Source: Serpula lacrymans var. lacrymans S7.9 (lineage: Eukaryota > Basidiomycota > Agaricomycetes > Boletales > Serpulaceae). Taken from it: 64,000 nucleotides of DNA. Under the pieces are notes generated by a model. The model made no database searches. It saw only the letters and a program-made list of their open reading frames with translations, and was not told the DNA's origin. Every line of letters begins with the position of its first letter. Within the stretch, counting starts at the first letter, position 1. Of the stretch, positions 25,589-36,092 are shown piece after piece. The stretch lies in contig NW_006763296.1 of assembly GCF_000218685.1 (NCBI RefSeq), positions 424,715-488,714 of the forward strand. The letters run 5' to 3'. A program made the position numbers and the translations under genes.

Positions 25589-27171
25589 ATGCCTGAGGAC
25601 GATTTTGACATTTACGGAGAAGACGATGGTTTCGGCGTTACAAGCATAGATCAGGTAGGTCTGAATTGTCTTGTAATAGTTGAATAGGACTGACAGACTG
25701 TATGCGCTTAAGCCAATAGAAGAGCAGAAGTACGAACCACCGGAAGAAGAGCAAGTCTCTACCATTACGTCGTCTGTTGAGCCCGTTGCAGGTGACAAAC
25801 GTCCCCGAGAGGAGGACGAAAATGAGCAAGGACAATCAGCTCAAGATCCCCCTCAAGCGCCACGGGCTGCTCAGAATACTTTGCAAGGTCAAGTGTCAGT
25901 GCCAATGGACACGGAAGGCAACCCAAATGGTAACCTGAATGGTGGTCACAGTGCTACCCCATCAAATGTTGGACAAATGGGTAATGGGACAGATATGTCT
26001 ATGGTCGGTTACGATGCGTTGTATATTGGAGACTTACAATGGGTCCGTTTGTCTTGTCGTTTAGTCTCGTCATGTGCATATTGTTCTGAGCTCGTTTCTA
26101 CATGTTTTCTTTCGTTTTACAGTGGACAACTGATGAGGATTTACGTCAAGTCGCTCATAACGTCGGTGTATCCATAGACCATAAAGATATCACCTTTTCT
26201 GAACACAAAGTTAATGGTAAAAGTAAAGGGTAAGCTCGAGGTTTTAGGATGATGCCTCGTGGATTAATGTAGACATTACAATCCAGAATTGCATATATCG
26301 AATGTGACAGCTATGAAAACGCAGCTGCTGTCAAGACGTGGTTTGATAATAAGTAAGCCGTTTGTCTCTACGGATAACTATTGTTCATTTCATATACTTT
26401 ATTTCGATCAGTGACTTCCAAAACCGCCGAGCAACGGCAACTTTGACGAATTCCTCGCAAGGTAACCCGTTCCGAACGCTTCCCAAAGGTGTGTCTGCTA
26501 TTTACCCAATATAGCTTTTTCCTGATATGCCTCTCTAGAGCCACCCCCGCGAGAGAACCGAGTAAATCAGCAAGGTGGCGCACCAATACCTACTGCAAGC
26601 ACTGGTGCAGGTCGCGGTGGAGGTAATTATAGAGGTGGTGTTCCTAACCAAATGGGAGGGATGCAACAGAACAATATGATGCAAATGCGCGGTGGGGGCA
26701 TGATGGGCGGTGGTATGCGTGGTGGCGGCATGACAGGAATGATGAACAATATGGCCCAAATGGCTGGCATGGCTGGCATGGGGGGTTTCGGTGGAGGAAT
26801 GGGAGGTGGAATGGGTGGAGGAATGGGTGGAGGTATTGGAAATAACTTCATGAGCGGAGGAAGAGGTATGATTCCTCAAGGCCCCAGGGGTGGTGGCATG
26901 ATGGGAGGCGGGGGAAGAGGCGGGCACGGTATGATGGGCGGTATGGGTACGAGCTTCTAGCGACTTTCACACATTGTATCCTTATTCTTATTATGACTTT
27001 GATGTATTCTGTACAGGTATGGGAATGATGTCTGGTGGTGCAATGGGCGGTCGAGGCGGCTACGGTATGCAAGGTCACTTCAATCCAGCGTTCATGCAAG
27101 GCGGACAGGGTGGAGGAGGACATTTTCCTGATGGGCCCCGAAAACGATATCGTATGGAAGAAAGTGGTTAA
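25589..27171 (+). CDS. CPSF6/7-like RNA-binding subunit of cleavage factor I
   Basis: Starts [15 protein letters not shown], an acidic leader like that of CPSF6. One RRM follows, split over exons ending at 26042 and spanning about 26123-26229, 26287-26352 and 26412-26488: [20 protein letters not shown] (RNP2), then HKVNGKSKG and [19 protein letters not shown] (RNP1 region). The C-terminal part (26539-26946 and 27017-27171) is Gly/Met/Arg-rich with many GGGM units and a final basic [11 protein letters not shown]. In animals CPSF6/7 with CPSF5 (NUDT21) binds UGUA and controls poly(A)-site choice; budding yeast lacks this complex. Low-complexity GGM repeats replace the RS domain of the animal protein. 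The first intron acceptor is uncertain (about 25655-25730). Confidence 0.88.
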
Positions 27172-27693
27172 AAACAGCTATTTTAATTCAGCCTTTTGTT
27201 TTCCTGTCGCGTATTTGACACTTTTATCAGGTTGTTAGCCAAGCGTGGGCTTGGACTAGCATTTGCCGTTCTCCTGCGTCTCATCTTGTTCGTCTATAAT
27301 TTGTATGATAACGGGGAGGAGAGTCTAAACATTATTTTAATCTTATCATGAGACGTTTTCCCTTGTAGTTCTGACCGCACCTCTCAAGTTCCTCAATCGA
27401 TGTCGACAACACGGGTAAGTTCTTAAGTGAAGTAGGTTGATTTCTCCAATCCAATAATAATATGCGCAAAAATACATGGGTGTAACATATAAACATACTT
27501 TGCCAAGTGTGAAACAGATGCGTGGGCTGTGATGACAATCCGTATAGCTGAAGATTCTGCATTTAAAATGATCGCAAAATAAAAATTCGGGGACGTGGAC
27601 AAAAAAGTTCATGGATAAGAAAGTCATGTCCGCGTGCCTGAAACAAGATAGATCAAGGAAAACCAATCATCTAATCCTCCCTTTGAAAAGAAA
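27172..27693. other. Convergent 3' region, CPSF6-like / SPT2
   Basis: About 520 bp between converging stop codons. It contains T-rich stretches and no supported gene; the antisense ORFs at 27332-27666 lack any domain. Confidence 0.5.
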
Positions 27694-29292
27694 TCACTGC
27701 CCTCGCTTTTCCTTCAATTCCCTTTCGCGCTTTTTCCTTCGCTTCTCTTCCTCGTGACGCCTTTCTTCTTCCAGGGCCAGTTCCTCCTCCTTCTTGGCAA
27801 TGCGAGAGCTACAAGAAAGACGTAAGTAGACCGAAATAGCAGACATGTCAGGGTTATAATAATGCTGACCTCCTCAGTTCTTCCTTTTCTAAGGCGCTTG
27901 CATCTGCCTCCATATCCTCGTCGTCACTCAAGACATCGCGCTGAACATAGGCACCTCTGTCTTTGCCGAATAACTTCCAAATCTCAGCGCTTAAGGCTGA
28001 ATGAGATGCTTGTGGTGAAACGGCGCGACGCTTCGCAGAAGGGGGAGGGGAAGCAGACGAAAAAGAGGAAGAACGGTTGCGTTTCTTGAGTGAAGCAGCA
28101 GAACGAGGGTTAGTGGACGACGCAGATGCTTTGGATGTTTGCGTTTTGAGAGGCGGGGCACTGAGCTTCGCAGAAGAAGACTGATTGTGCGAAGATGAGT
28201 TCATGGAAGAGTATTTAGTATCGATTGGAGCAAGTTTGGGTATGGATGGTGTTTTCGATCCGGAAGACGACGTAACAGCTTTTGAGCCCTTTGGGGTAGA
28301 TGAGGCGAGCGAAGGTAGCTTGTGCGCAGACGATTTCTTAGCTGCAACGTACGTCGAAGGCGTAGCATTGCCCTCTGTAAGTGTGATAAGAATGAGGTGA
28401 TCATACCATTATCACTTTCATACTTACTCGCAGAGTCCTGGGAAAAGGGTGAGTTTGCACCAGAGGAAGGTGCAGAGACCACCGCGACAGGGGTGCCCGT
28501 CTTCAACGCGACATCTTTCTTCTTTGACTTCCCGAACCAGTCATTGAACTCCCGAGCATCATCACCGTCCAATACCTTGACTTCCCGCGCTTTCGCTCTA
28601 TCTTGAAGAATCTCATCAATGGTCCGTGTATCTCGTTTGTTGACATTGAGCCTTGTTAGAGTGTTCGGTAGAGCGGCAATCCGGGCCTTCACCGACTGCG
28701 ATCCACCTTGTGAAGAATCGACGTTCAGTGCAGATGTCACGTCAATAGCTCCACCTGGTAGTCGTCTCCCTGCCTTAGAATAACCTGAGGTATGAGACCG
28801 GTGAGAGGATTTGTAAGTGCGGCGCATTTCAGCGTCCACCCTGCGCTGTCGCTTTTCCTCTCTGGTTAGGGCAAGGGATGGCGATTCTCCACGGGAGCCG
28901 CCTTCGTCATCAGATGGTATCCTGCGCCTGCGCACTTCCTCATGAGAACCTGAATGCGAAGACGGCAACTTATGTCGGCCGTCGGTTTTGGCTTTCTTGG
29001 GGCCGTATAGTAGAGCTTTCCTTTGTTCCTCCTCCCGCCGTTGCTTTTCCATCGCTTTCCTCCGCTCATCCGCCTCACGACGTTCCTCCATCTCTTTCTG
29101 TTTCTTTTCCTCCTCGAAATGCATCGTACGAATTTTCGCCTGAAGTTCACGTTCCTTTTTATCCTGTTCTTCCTGTTTCTTCCGCTTGATCTCCTCGTTG
29201 CGCTGGCGCTGCTGTAGCGCCGATTGTACAGCTGTCTGAGCTTGCTTGGTCTGTGTAGCGCTCAGAGCCATGAGCGCAGCGAAACCAGACAT
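27694..29292 (-). CDS. SPT2: Histone chaperone / chromatin protein SPT2
   Basis: Exon 1 (29292 to about 28438) encodes MSGFAALMALSATQTKQAQ followed by a long charged coiled coil (EEEKKQKEMEERREADERRK). Exon 2 (about 28375-27877) is Ser/Lys-rich and carries the SPT2 signature EIWKLFGKDRGAYVQRD with SDDEDMEADASALEKEE. Exon 3 (to the TGA at 27694-27696) gives SSRIAKKEEELALEEERRH and a basic KRRKKRERELKEKRGQ tail. SPT2 binds H3-H4 and helps keep histones in place during transcription. The conserved part is at the C-terminus, as in yeast Spt2. It lies head-to-tail with the MFS gene on the same strand. Confidence 0.9.
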
Positions 29293-29641
29293 GGTGATGG
29301 AATTGCGTCGACAGGATGTTTTCAGCGATATAAGGTAGAGATAATGGGAATAAAAGTCAGTGTTACACAGGAAATATAGGCTGACTGAGTATATAAGACT
29401 TGCTTGGAGGCGGTGTGGCACAATAGCGCTGTTTGCCTCACTTTGGTCACCTCCATTTTAGGAAGGACCTTTTGTGGGTTTCATGATAAACGAGTTACAG
29501 GGAAAGGGTATGTACTATGGCGTATTCGGCGGCGACCGTTCTATGATATGTGCAATGCGTATCAAACTAGAGACTGAAGCTACACAAGTGGGACGTCGTA
29601 ATGATCATTGTAACATGCATGGGGAAGGGTCGTAAAATCCT
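29293..29641. promoter_or_regulatory. Upstream region of SPT2 / downstream of the MFS gene
   Basis: About 350 bp between two minus-strand genes. It must include the SPT2 promoter and the MFS terminator. No clear TATA box or gene is visible. Confidence 0.4.
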
Positions 29642-31517
29642 TTAACTATTCCAGAGACGTCGAGGAAGGAAAGCAGATGCAAATAATCCAATGAGGACAA
29701 GGAAGACCATGAAATAATAAACCAACCATCCACCAAGATAATTGTGCTGAATGGAAAGCGAGAAAACAGAGCTGGCTGAGGCCGGTCCAATGGTTCGCAT
29801 GATTGACACTATCATTTGAGCAAGACCGTTAGTCGCTCCCAATGATGCTCGATTGGGAGAAGCGGCGGAGATGAAGATAAATATACATGCTGGAATAAGA
29901 TGGCAGTCAGATTTACGTTGCACACAGTGTAAACAGATGAACTCGCCGTAAGCTAAGTTTAGAATGACAGAGAGCATGACCTGCAGGCCGACTACAGACC
30001 ATACCATCAAACTCAGTCCTTGTGATCTAGCTAGCATGTTGATGACAGGGAATGTCATAATGGTAGGTATTCCAGAAAAAATGGCGACAGTGAATATGGC
30101 TTTAGTGCCAAAGCGGTCGTGCAAGTCGGCAAAGAAGAAAATCGTGAACAATCCATTTATAATGCCATAGACAGCCAAGATATTGCCAATGCTGGCAGGT
30201 GGTAGACCAAGACCTCCTAGTTCTATCGGCGTAGCATAGAAAAGTGGTTGCATGGCTCGAAAGGCAATATCCAATAAAGACAGGGTTCCATAGTTTCCCG
30301 CTGCAATAATTACACGGGGTATCAAGAGAGCTCGAAGTGGGAGAGGTTCTCCATCGTCGTTATTTTTCTTCGTAATGCTTTGATTTTGTAGGGTATCGGT
30401 CGAATCAGTTCCAATCAATGTTGGTTCCAAAGAATCCGTAGTCCGAGTGCTTTCGCTTTTTTTATTAAATTTTGCTTTGATCAAACTGCCAAGGGATTTA
30501 GGAGCTGACACAGTCTATATGGGATGTGTTAATGCTCCAATTGGACCATGTACAACATCAAACGGCCTTACCTCCTTCAAGAAAATTGATGTGACTATCC
30601 ACGCGACAGCAGAAAAGGTTGCAGGGACAGCACATGCAAGAAAGTAGGGGTACGTCTTGAAAAACTCAGAGTTCCCGAAAACATCAGGGAAGCGGTCTGC
30701 AGGCCGTGCAAGAGCTCCTCCAATAAGAGGCCTAAAGACAAAAGATGACGCTTTCAGACCAGGTGGGAAAATACTTGAAAATGAGGACACGAACCCTAGT
30801 GTCCCACCACTTGACCACGCTATCGGCATATATGCATATGCCTGAGGGAGACTAGTCGAATCTGTAATCTCCACCATCATACTCTTAATCACGCCAATAT
30901 TTCCGTTCAGGGCGCCGTTAAGAGCCCGACTGCATCATAATTGCGTCGTAGAACAAAACGATGAGACAATTGATAAGTGAAGAAGTCTGATTGTATAACG
31001 AACCTTAATACAAGACCCGCGAATGTTTTTGACAGGCCAAAACAGTACATGGAGGCCGACAAACCAAATAACCCTGTCAAAATCACGGGCTTTCGGCCGA
31101 TATGGTCAGAGATACGACTCCAGTGAAGTACAGTAAGTGCTTGGGTTGCAAAGAAAAGAGAGTGCTATTGCGTTGTGGTGAGACATAGCGAACATAGCCA
31201 TTAAAACGATCATTCAACGAACCATGAGTCCGACATAATAGCCAACTTTTGTTTCGTCTCCATTCGTGATCCCAATATCTCGTATCAGCTGCCAAGCACA
31301 AATAAGAAGCATGTAAGCATGTAATGAGAGGTCGATGATCATGGCAACGGGCACATACCTGTGGCGCAAATGGAGAGATAACTTGCGAAGTGAGCGGTTC
31401 AGCAAGTTGCAGGAACAAGATGATAGAGAACTGTCGCCACGGCAGTGGGGTCCGCTGCTTTTTCTGTTGCTCTTGTTGCAACAATGGTGTCTCTTCATCT
31501 GCCCGCTGGGAGGACAT
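29642..31517 (-). CDS. MFS transporter, DHA1 / ZIFL-like family
   Basis: The ATG at 31517 opens MSSQRADEETPLLQQEQ, a dileucine-type cytosolic leader usual in this family. TM1 follows (FSIILFLQLAEPLTSQVISP), then VGYYVGLM, the loop 2-3 motif A (WSRISDHIGRKPVILTGLFG), RALNGALNGNIGVIKSMM, and a long central loop (FLKE ... SLGSLIKAKFN). The second half has PLFYATPIELGGLGLPP, LHDRFGTKAIFTVAIFSG and PNRASLGATNGLAQ, ending FLPRRLWNS. It is a proton-driven exporter family with drug, organic-acid or metal-chelator substrates; the substrate cannot be read from sequence. One intron (29890-29946, 57 nt) appears to start with GC instead of GT. Confidence 0.9.
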
Positions 31518-32432
31518 GATGGTGAAAGGGAGAGAAAGAAAATGGGAAAATGGCGACAAACAACTCGAACGAGTCACTGACAGAGGAGTCAGAATCACAA
31601 AATGCTGACAAGGCCGCGCGACAGAGCCGACTACATAATATATACGGCTTCAATTATACTAGTACTAGTAGTACACGGTAATAATATTAATCCTGTCATC
31701 CTGTCAGTGTCAGTGGTACTTACCCTATTCTAGAAGTTCCAAACTGGTACAGCTCTGCGGAGGTACTTACTCCTATATCGCTTCGTGAGTAATAGATGCT
31801 GTATCGTGGAGGAAGGCGTCTAGGAGCGAGTAATGTCTGAGCATACTTGTACTACTTACGGTCAGGTTGACATTCGGACTTGTAAGTCAGATTTCGGACC
31901 GGGTCATATTATGTAAGGGCGCCTCTTCCATTACTCCCATCATCCAGTCGGGGCTAAAGTTCCGAACTAACACCGGCCCCGGGGTTGGACACTGTGGGTA
32001 AAACTGTTTTTGTGCATATGCGCGCAACTCAGACTCCAAACAAGTGGTTGGTGGGGTTTAAGCCTGTGTTGAGTAAGTGTCATTAGAGCTCATACAGTTG
32101 CCTGGCCCAGGTTTTTTTGCAACCACCCTCAGATGGTGGGGGCTGAAATCAAGAAGTCAACCAGTAAAGCACTATACCCTACTGAACTGTGGATCATCTA
32201 AGTCACAGGCGCAATGGACTATGATTTTACAAACTATTGGGTTGGGCTAGGTGAATAGGGGCAGGAGCAAGACAGGGAGGATGGGTATCTGGATAAGGAG
32301 GACAAGGATCTGGATCTGGATGGGGAGAACAAGGACAAAGGCAATCGGGACAACAATTAATTACAATCCAGGGCTGCCCTTAATCTTTTGACATAAAAGG
32401 CGTCTCTTGCTCCTCACACAATAATTCACTGT
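31518..32432. other. MFS promoter region and unassigned flank of the copia element
   Basis: About 900 bp. The part next to the MFS start includes a short tandem CTAGTA tract near 31658-31673. Toward 32280-32350 there are GGA-rich imperfect repeats (GGATCTGGATCTGGAT). No ORF with a domain and no tRNA is seen. Confidence 0.45.
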
Positions 32433-32437
32433 CATTA

Positions 32438-32757
32438 TGTTAGTTTTGGTGATTCTGCACCTTTGTGCTACCTATATATTTTCATTCCTTTCTCTATCTA
32501 TTCTTCTATCATTCACTATTGATTGTGTTCTCTATTATTTCGCCTTTATGGCTGCTTTGTTTACCTTTGTTTACAAAACTTCGGACAGTACTGCAGAGTC
32601 CAATGCTTCCTATTCTCTAGTTACTCACATTGGACTCTAGGTACTGTATACCTATCATACTCTCTAATAATATAGTTACTCACATTGGACTCTAGTTCCA
32701 GTCCCTGATTGCTCTCAGCAAGTGGCTAGACACTTCCTTCAAGCTTTGTTCTTAATA
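32438..32757 (+). repeat. Copia 5' LTR
   Basis: Starts TGTTAGTTTTGGTGATTCTG and ends TTGTTCTTAATA, where the internal region begins. No difference seen from the 3' LTR. Short ORFs inside are not genes. Confidence 0.95.
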
Positions 32758-32769
32758 GGTTATGAGCCC
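32758..32769 (+). promoter_or_regulatory. Copia primer-binding site (initiator tRNA-Met anticodon arm)
   Basis: GGTTATGAGCCC abuts the LTR and is complementary to the anticodon stem-loop GGGCTCATAACC of eukaryotic initiator tRNA-Met (anticodon CAT). This is the half-tRNA priming mode known from Drosophila copia. Confidence 0.8.
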
Positions 32770-33923
32770 TGTGCTCTAGCCATCTTCCTGACCTCATATC
32801 TCACCATCCAAGTGTCCTACTGCTTATCCATCGTAACCATCGTCTTCTGGGACTCTTATTATCTCATCCATCACCTCAGATTACTCTGATCTCATCTTGA
32901 TCTCCAACAACAACTCCTTGTTGCAAGTTACCCCCATTTCGGACGCTTTTTTGGTCTTATCTGCACCATATCTCGCCCAATCCTTATCTGATCGTCCTGT
33001 AACTTCTACCATCGTCTTCTACGGCCTAAATAAACCTAGGAGACCTGTCAGAGCGGTTGGATTTGAGCTGGATCTTTCTGTGAGCCTTCATCATCATTTG
33101 ACCACCTTTTGGCCCCCTATTCCATATCTCCACATCCTGTGCTCGGATCTTGGCCCTATTTGAGCCATCTACTACCCTATACTATTGCACTTTACACCCT
33201 CAATTTGGGGGCAATCCATCCACTCCATCATCCTCTGTGAAGTTCGCATTTTTGGCACTTTCACCCCTATTGGACCCCTATTGCATATCTCCACATCCTG
33301 TGCTTCACTTCTTGTGATATTTGGGCCATCTATTACTCTATAAAAACGTTTCCTATACCTCTGATTTGGTGGCAATCCATCCATCTTATCTGTCTCTGCA
33401 TCAATTTCGACTTTTTGCCCTATTTTTCGCTTTTTGGCATATCTGGTGTGTGCATAAAGCTCCAATCTTCTCTACTCTGTCCATTATCAGATAGAACAAG
33501 CCTATAGACTGTGAAGCTCGCCTGCATTGCCTCAGTTTGCTGTTGCCTAGAGCCTCTCTCAGTCTGCGGTGTTTGGGGAGCTTAAGTCACTTTGTTGACT
33601 CATATACAAGCCCTATTAACCAACACTGTCTCGAGGCGATTTCTCTGTTAATATCAGTGTGGAATTGAAAGGGGAACACAGGCGTAACCCTGTAGCAGCA
33701 CTAGGAAGCCTTAGCACCCTCCTGGATCGCTTTTGGACGCTTTTTGGACCCTATTTGGACCTATCCTTGCGCTTTCTGACCCTCTCCATATCCTCTCTCT
33801 ACCGCCTCACCATCTTATCTGCTCGCCTCCTACTGTTGCCCATTGTCTTTGCCACTATTCCATCGCCTATAGCCGTCTCCTACATCATTTATCATTGCTC
33901 TATTGTCTTATACAACACCCATC
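32770..33923 (+). repeat. Copia untranslated leader with an internal direct duplication
   Basis: About 1.15 kb between the primer site and the gag start. A block beginning near 33111 (CATATCTCCACATCCTGTGC core) recurs near 33272 with a period of about 161 bp, followed in both by a GGGCAATCCATCC / GTGGCAATCCATCC segment. Copies have diverged moderately. No coding capacity is supported. Confidence 0.7.
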
Positions 33924-36092
33924 ATGTCTGACTCTGATCCCAAGTTCCATCCCTTGTCTGGCACTAACTACCCCCAGTGGAGTGGTGAAATGCAAGCTTG
34001 GTTGATGACCAAGGGACTGTGGAGGCTCGTCTCTGGTGCTGAAAAGTGTCCTGGGACTGACGCTGAAGCAATAGAAAAATGGGAGTTGAGAGCTGAAAAG
34101 GCTGCTGGTGCATTATACCTCAATGTCACCAAAGAGCAGCGCATCCATCTTGATGGCATCATTGATGATCCTGTCAAGATCTGGGAGAAACTGGCAATTG
34201 TGCACGTCTCTAAGAAGCCTGGGACGAGATTTAATGCCTATGACGACTTCTTCTCTATCAGAAAGAAGGAGGACGAGTCCCTGCAGTCTCTCATGACCAG
34301 AATTGACGAAGGCATGCATCAGATTCAAAATCTTCGTCCTACTGGCTTCTCATTGTCTGAATTGGACGATGAATTGACATGCATGGCCATGATTAGGGCG
34401 CTTCCTGATCAATATGCCCACTTCACTTCATCTCTACTACTTCTGGGCACCTTGGACAAGACCCAGCTCAGGGATGCTTTCCTTGCTGAAGAGGTCAATC
34501 GCCGTCGTCGTGCTGAAGTCGATTCTGCCTTGCATTCTTCGTCTACCACTGCCAATAGCACCTGCACCCATCCTAACTGCCATCATTGCAACCAATCCAC
34601 CACCTCTACTCGCGTTCAGTGTGATTTCTGTGGTTTACTTGGTCATACCCAAGACAAATGCCACAGATACATAGCTAGTCGCCAACAGGCAGTGGAGGGT
34701 GCTAAGAATCGCTACAAGCGTGGCAATAAGGCTCAGGCAGGCTCCAGCAACTCTCAGAATACCTCTCAGCAGCCCAAATCTTTGCCCAACAATGCCAATT
34801 TATCTACTGTGGTCACTGAATCAGCTGGAAATGCAAGTCTTCGTTCCATTCATCCCTCTGATCCTCATTGCCCTCTCCAACTTGATGCTGACATTGATTG
34901 GAATGCAGACACAGGCGCCACTTCTCATATGACACCTCATCGTCATTGGGTGCACCACTATACCTCATATCGTGTGCCAATCAAGCTGGCTGATCACACT
35001 GTTGTCTATTCAGCTGGTGTTGGTACTGTGGTGTTTAATCCTGTGATGAATGGCAAAGTGGCTAGGGCTGTGGAATTCTCTAGAGTGCTCCATGTACCAG
35101 ATCTTCGAAATAATCTCCTCTCAGTCTTGTATTTAACTCGTCAAAGTGGTTTCAATGTCACTATTTTGTCTCATTCCATGTCCTTTATGCGTGACAACAC
35201 TCTTTTGTTCACTGCAACTATCAATGACAACAATGCAGCATTCCTTGATGGATTTACTGCTGCTTGTGTTGAATTGGGACATTTTACTGCGACTATACCA
35301 CTTGATTTGATGCTCTGGCATCGCAGATTGGCTCACCACCATCATGCTGATGTCAAGAGACTGATACAAAGAGATCTGGTCACTGGGCTTACACTGGAAT
35401 CCAAGGCTGCTCCTGATCCTGTCTGTGAACCGTGCTTGTCTGGCAAGATGCATGCCAATCCATTCCCCTCATCTGATACTCACTCTGCTCATCCTTTGGA
35501 CCTCATCCATTCTGATGTACACCAAGTCTCTTCCCCCACATTCTCTGGTTATCGCTACTGGGTCACCTTCATTGACGATCACAGTCGATTCCGTGTTGTT
35601 GTGCCTCTCAAGGCCAAGTCAGATGTCTTTGATGCTTTCAAGAGATTCAAGGCTTATGCTGAGACTCAATTGGAGCGTAAAATCAAGGCTCTGCGCGATG
35701 ACAAAGGGGGAGAGTACATGTCCAAGGAATTTGAGCAATTCACAGATGACCATGGGATTGTCAGACAGCATACCACCAGGAATCGTCCTCAGCAGAATGG
35801 TGTGGCAGAGCGAGCAAACAGACTTCTGACTGAGCGTATCACTGCCATGTTATCAGAGTCTGCATTGCCTAACAGCTTCTGGGGTGAATGTCTGTCCGCT
35901 TTGGTGCATGTCTGGAACAGGTGTCCCACTGATGCAGTGGCCCATGCCACTCCATTTGAGTTGTGGTATGGACGCAAGCCTGACATGTCTCACCCGCGTT
36001 TGGGGCTGCACTGCCTATGTGCATGTGCAAAAGGACAAAAGAGGCGTCTTTGGCTCTCATATGGAGAAATGTGTGTTTATTGGTTACCCTGA
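33924..36092 (+). CDS. Copia gag-protease-integrase ORF (frameshifted at its end)
   Basis: The ATG at 33924 gives MSDSDPKFHPLSGTNYPQWS, a copia-type gag (UBN2-like), with a CDFCGLLGHTQDKC zinc knuckle (CX2CX4HX4C) near 34620. The aspartic protease has WNADTGATSHMTPH at about 34900. A GAG-pre-integrase LWHRRLAHHHHADVKRL segment is followed by integrase with LIHSDVHQ, FIDDHSRF, LRDDKGGEYMSKEF and PQQNGVAERANRLLTERI. After PDMSH (about 35,993) the frame is lost: the proper continuation RVWGCTAYVHVQKDKRGVFG is in another frame, so the last about 30 codons to 36092 are out of frame. The ATG at 33903 is also in frame, but 33924 fits the family start better. Confidence 0.9.
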   Translation: MSDSDPKFHPLSGTNYPQWSGEMQAWLMTKGLWRLVSGAEKCPGTDAEAIEKWELRAEKAAGALYLNVTKEQRIHLDGIIDDPVKIWEKLAIVHVSKKPGTRFNAYDDFFSIRKKEDESLQSLMTRIDEGMHQIQNLRPTGFSLSELDDELTCMAMIRALPDQYAHFTSSLLLLGTLDKTQLRDAFLAEEVNRRRRAEVDSALHSSSTTANSTCTHPNCHHCNQSTTSTRVQCDFCGLLGHTQDKCHRYIASRQQAVEGAKNRYKRGNKAQAGSSNSQNTSQQPKSLPNNANLSTVVTESAGNASLRSIHPSDPHCPLQLDADIDWNADTGATSHMTPHRHWVHHYTSYRVPIKLADHTVVYSAGVGTVVFNPVMNGKVARAVEFSRVLHVPDLRNNLLSVLYLTRQSGFNVTILSHSMSFMRDNTLLFTATINDNNAAFLDGFTAACVELGHFTATIPLDLMLWHRRLAHHHHADVKRLIQRDLVTGLTLESKAAPDPVCEPCLSGKMHANPFPSSDTHSAHPLDLIHSDVHQVSSPTFSGYRYWVTFIDDHSRFRVVVPLKAKSDVFDAFKRFKAYAETQLERKIKALRDDKGGEYMSKEFEQFTDDHGIVRQHTTRNRPQQNGVAERANRLLTERITAMLSESALPNSFWGECLSALVHVWNRCPTDAVAHATPFELWYGRKPDMSHPRLGLHCLCACAKGQKRRLWLSYGEMCVYWLP

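Noticed and set aside
31960..32230. Possible tRNA or SINE head (GTGGTTGGTGGGGTTTAAGCC and similar)
   Set aside because: No A/B-box pair or cloverleaf could be built by eye.
32437..32640. Small ORF repeated at 38165-38386
   Set aside because: It lies within the copia LTRs; the two copies are the same because the LTRs are, not because of a gene family.
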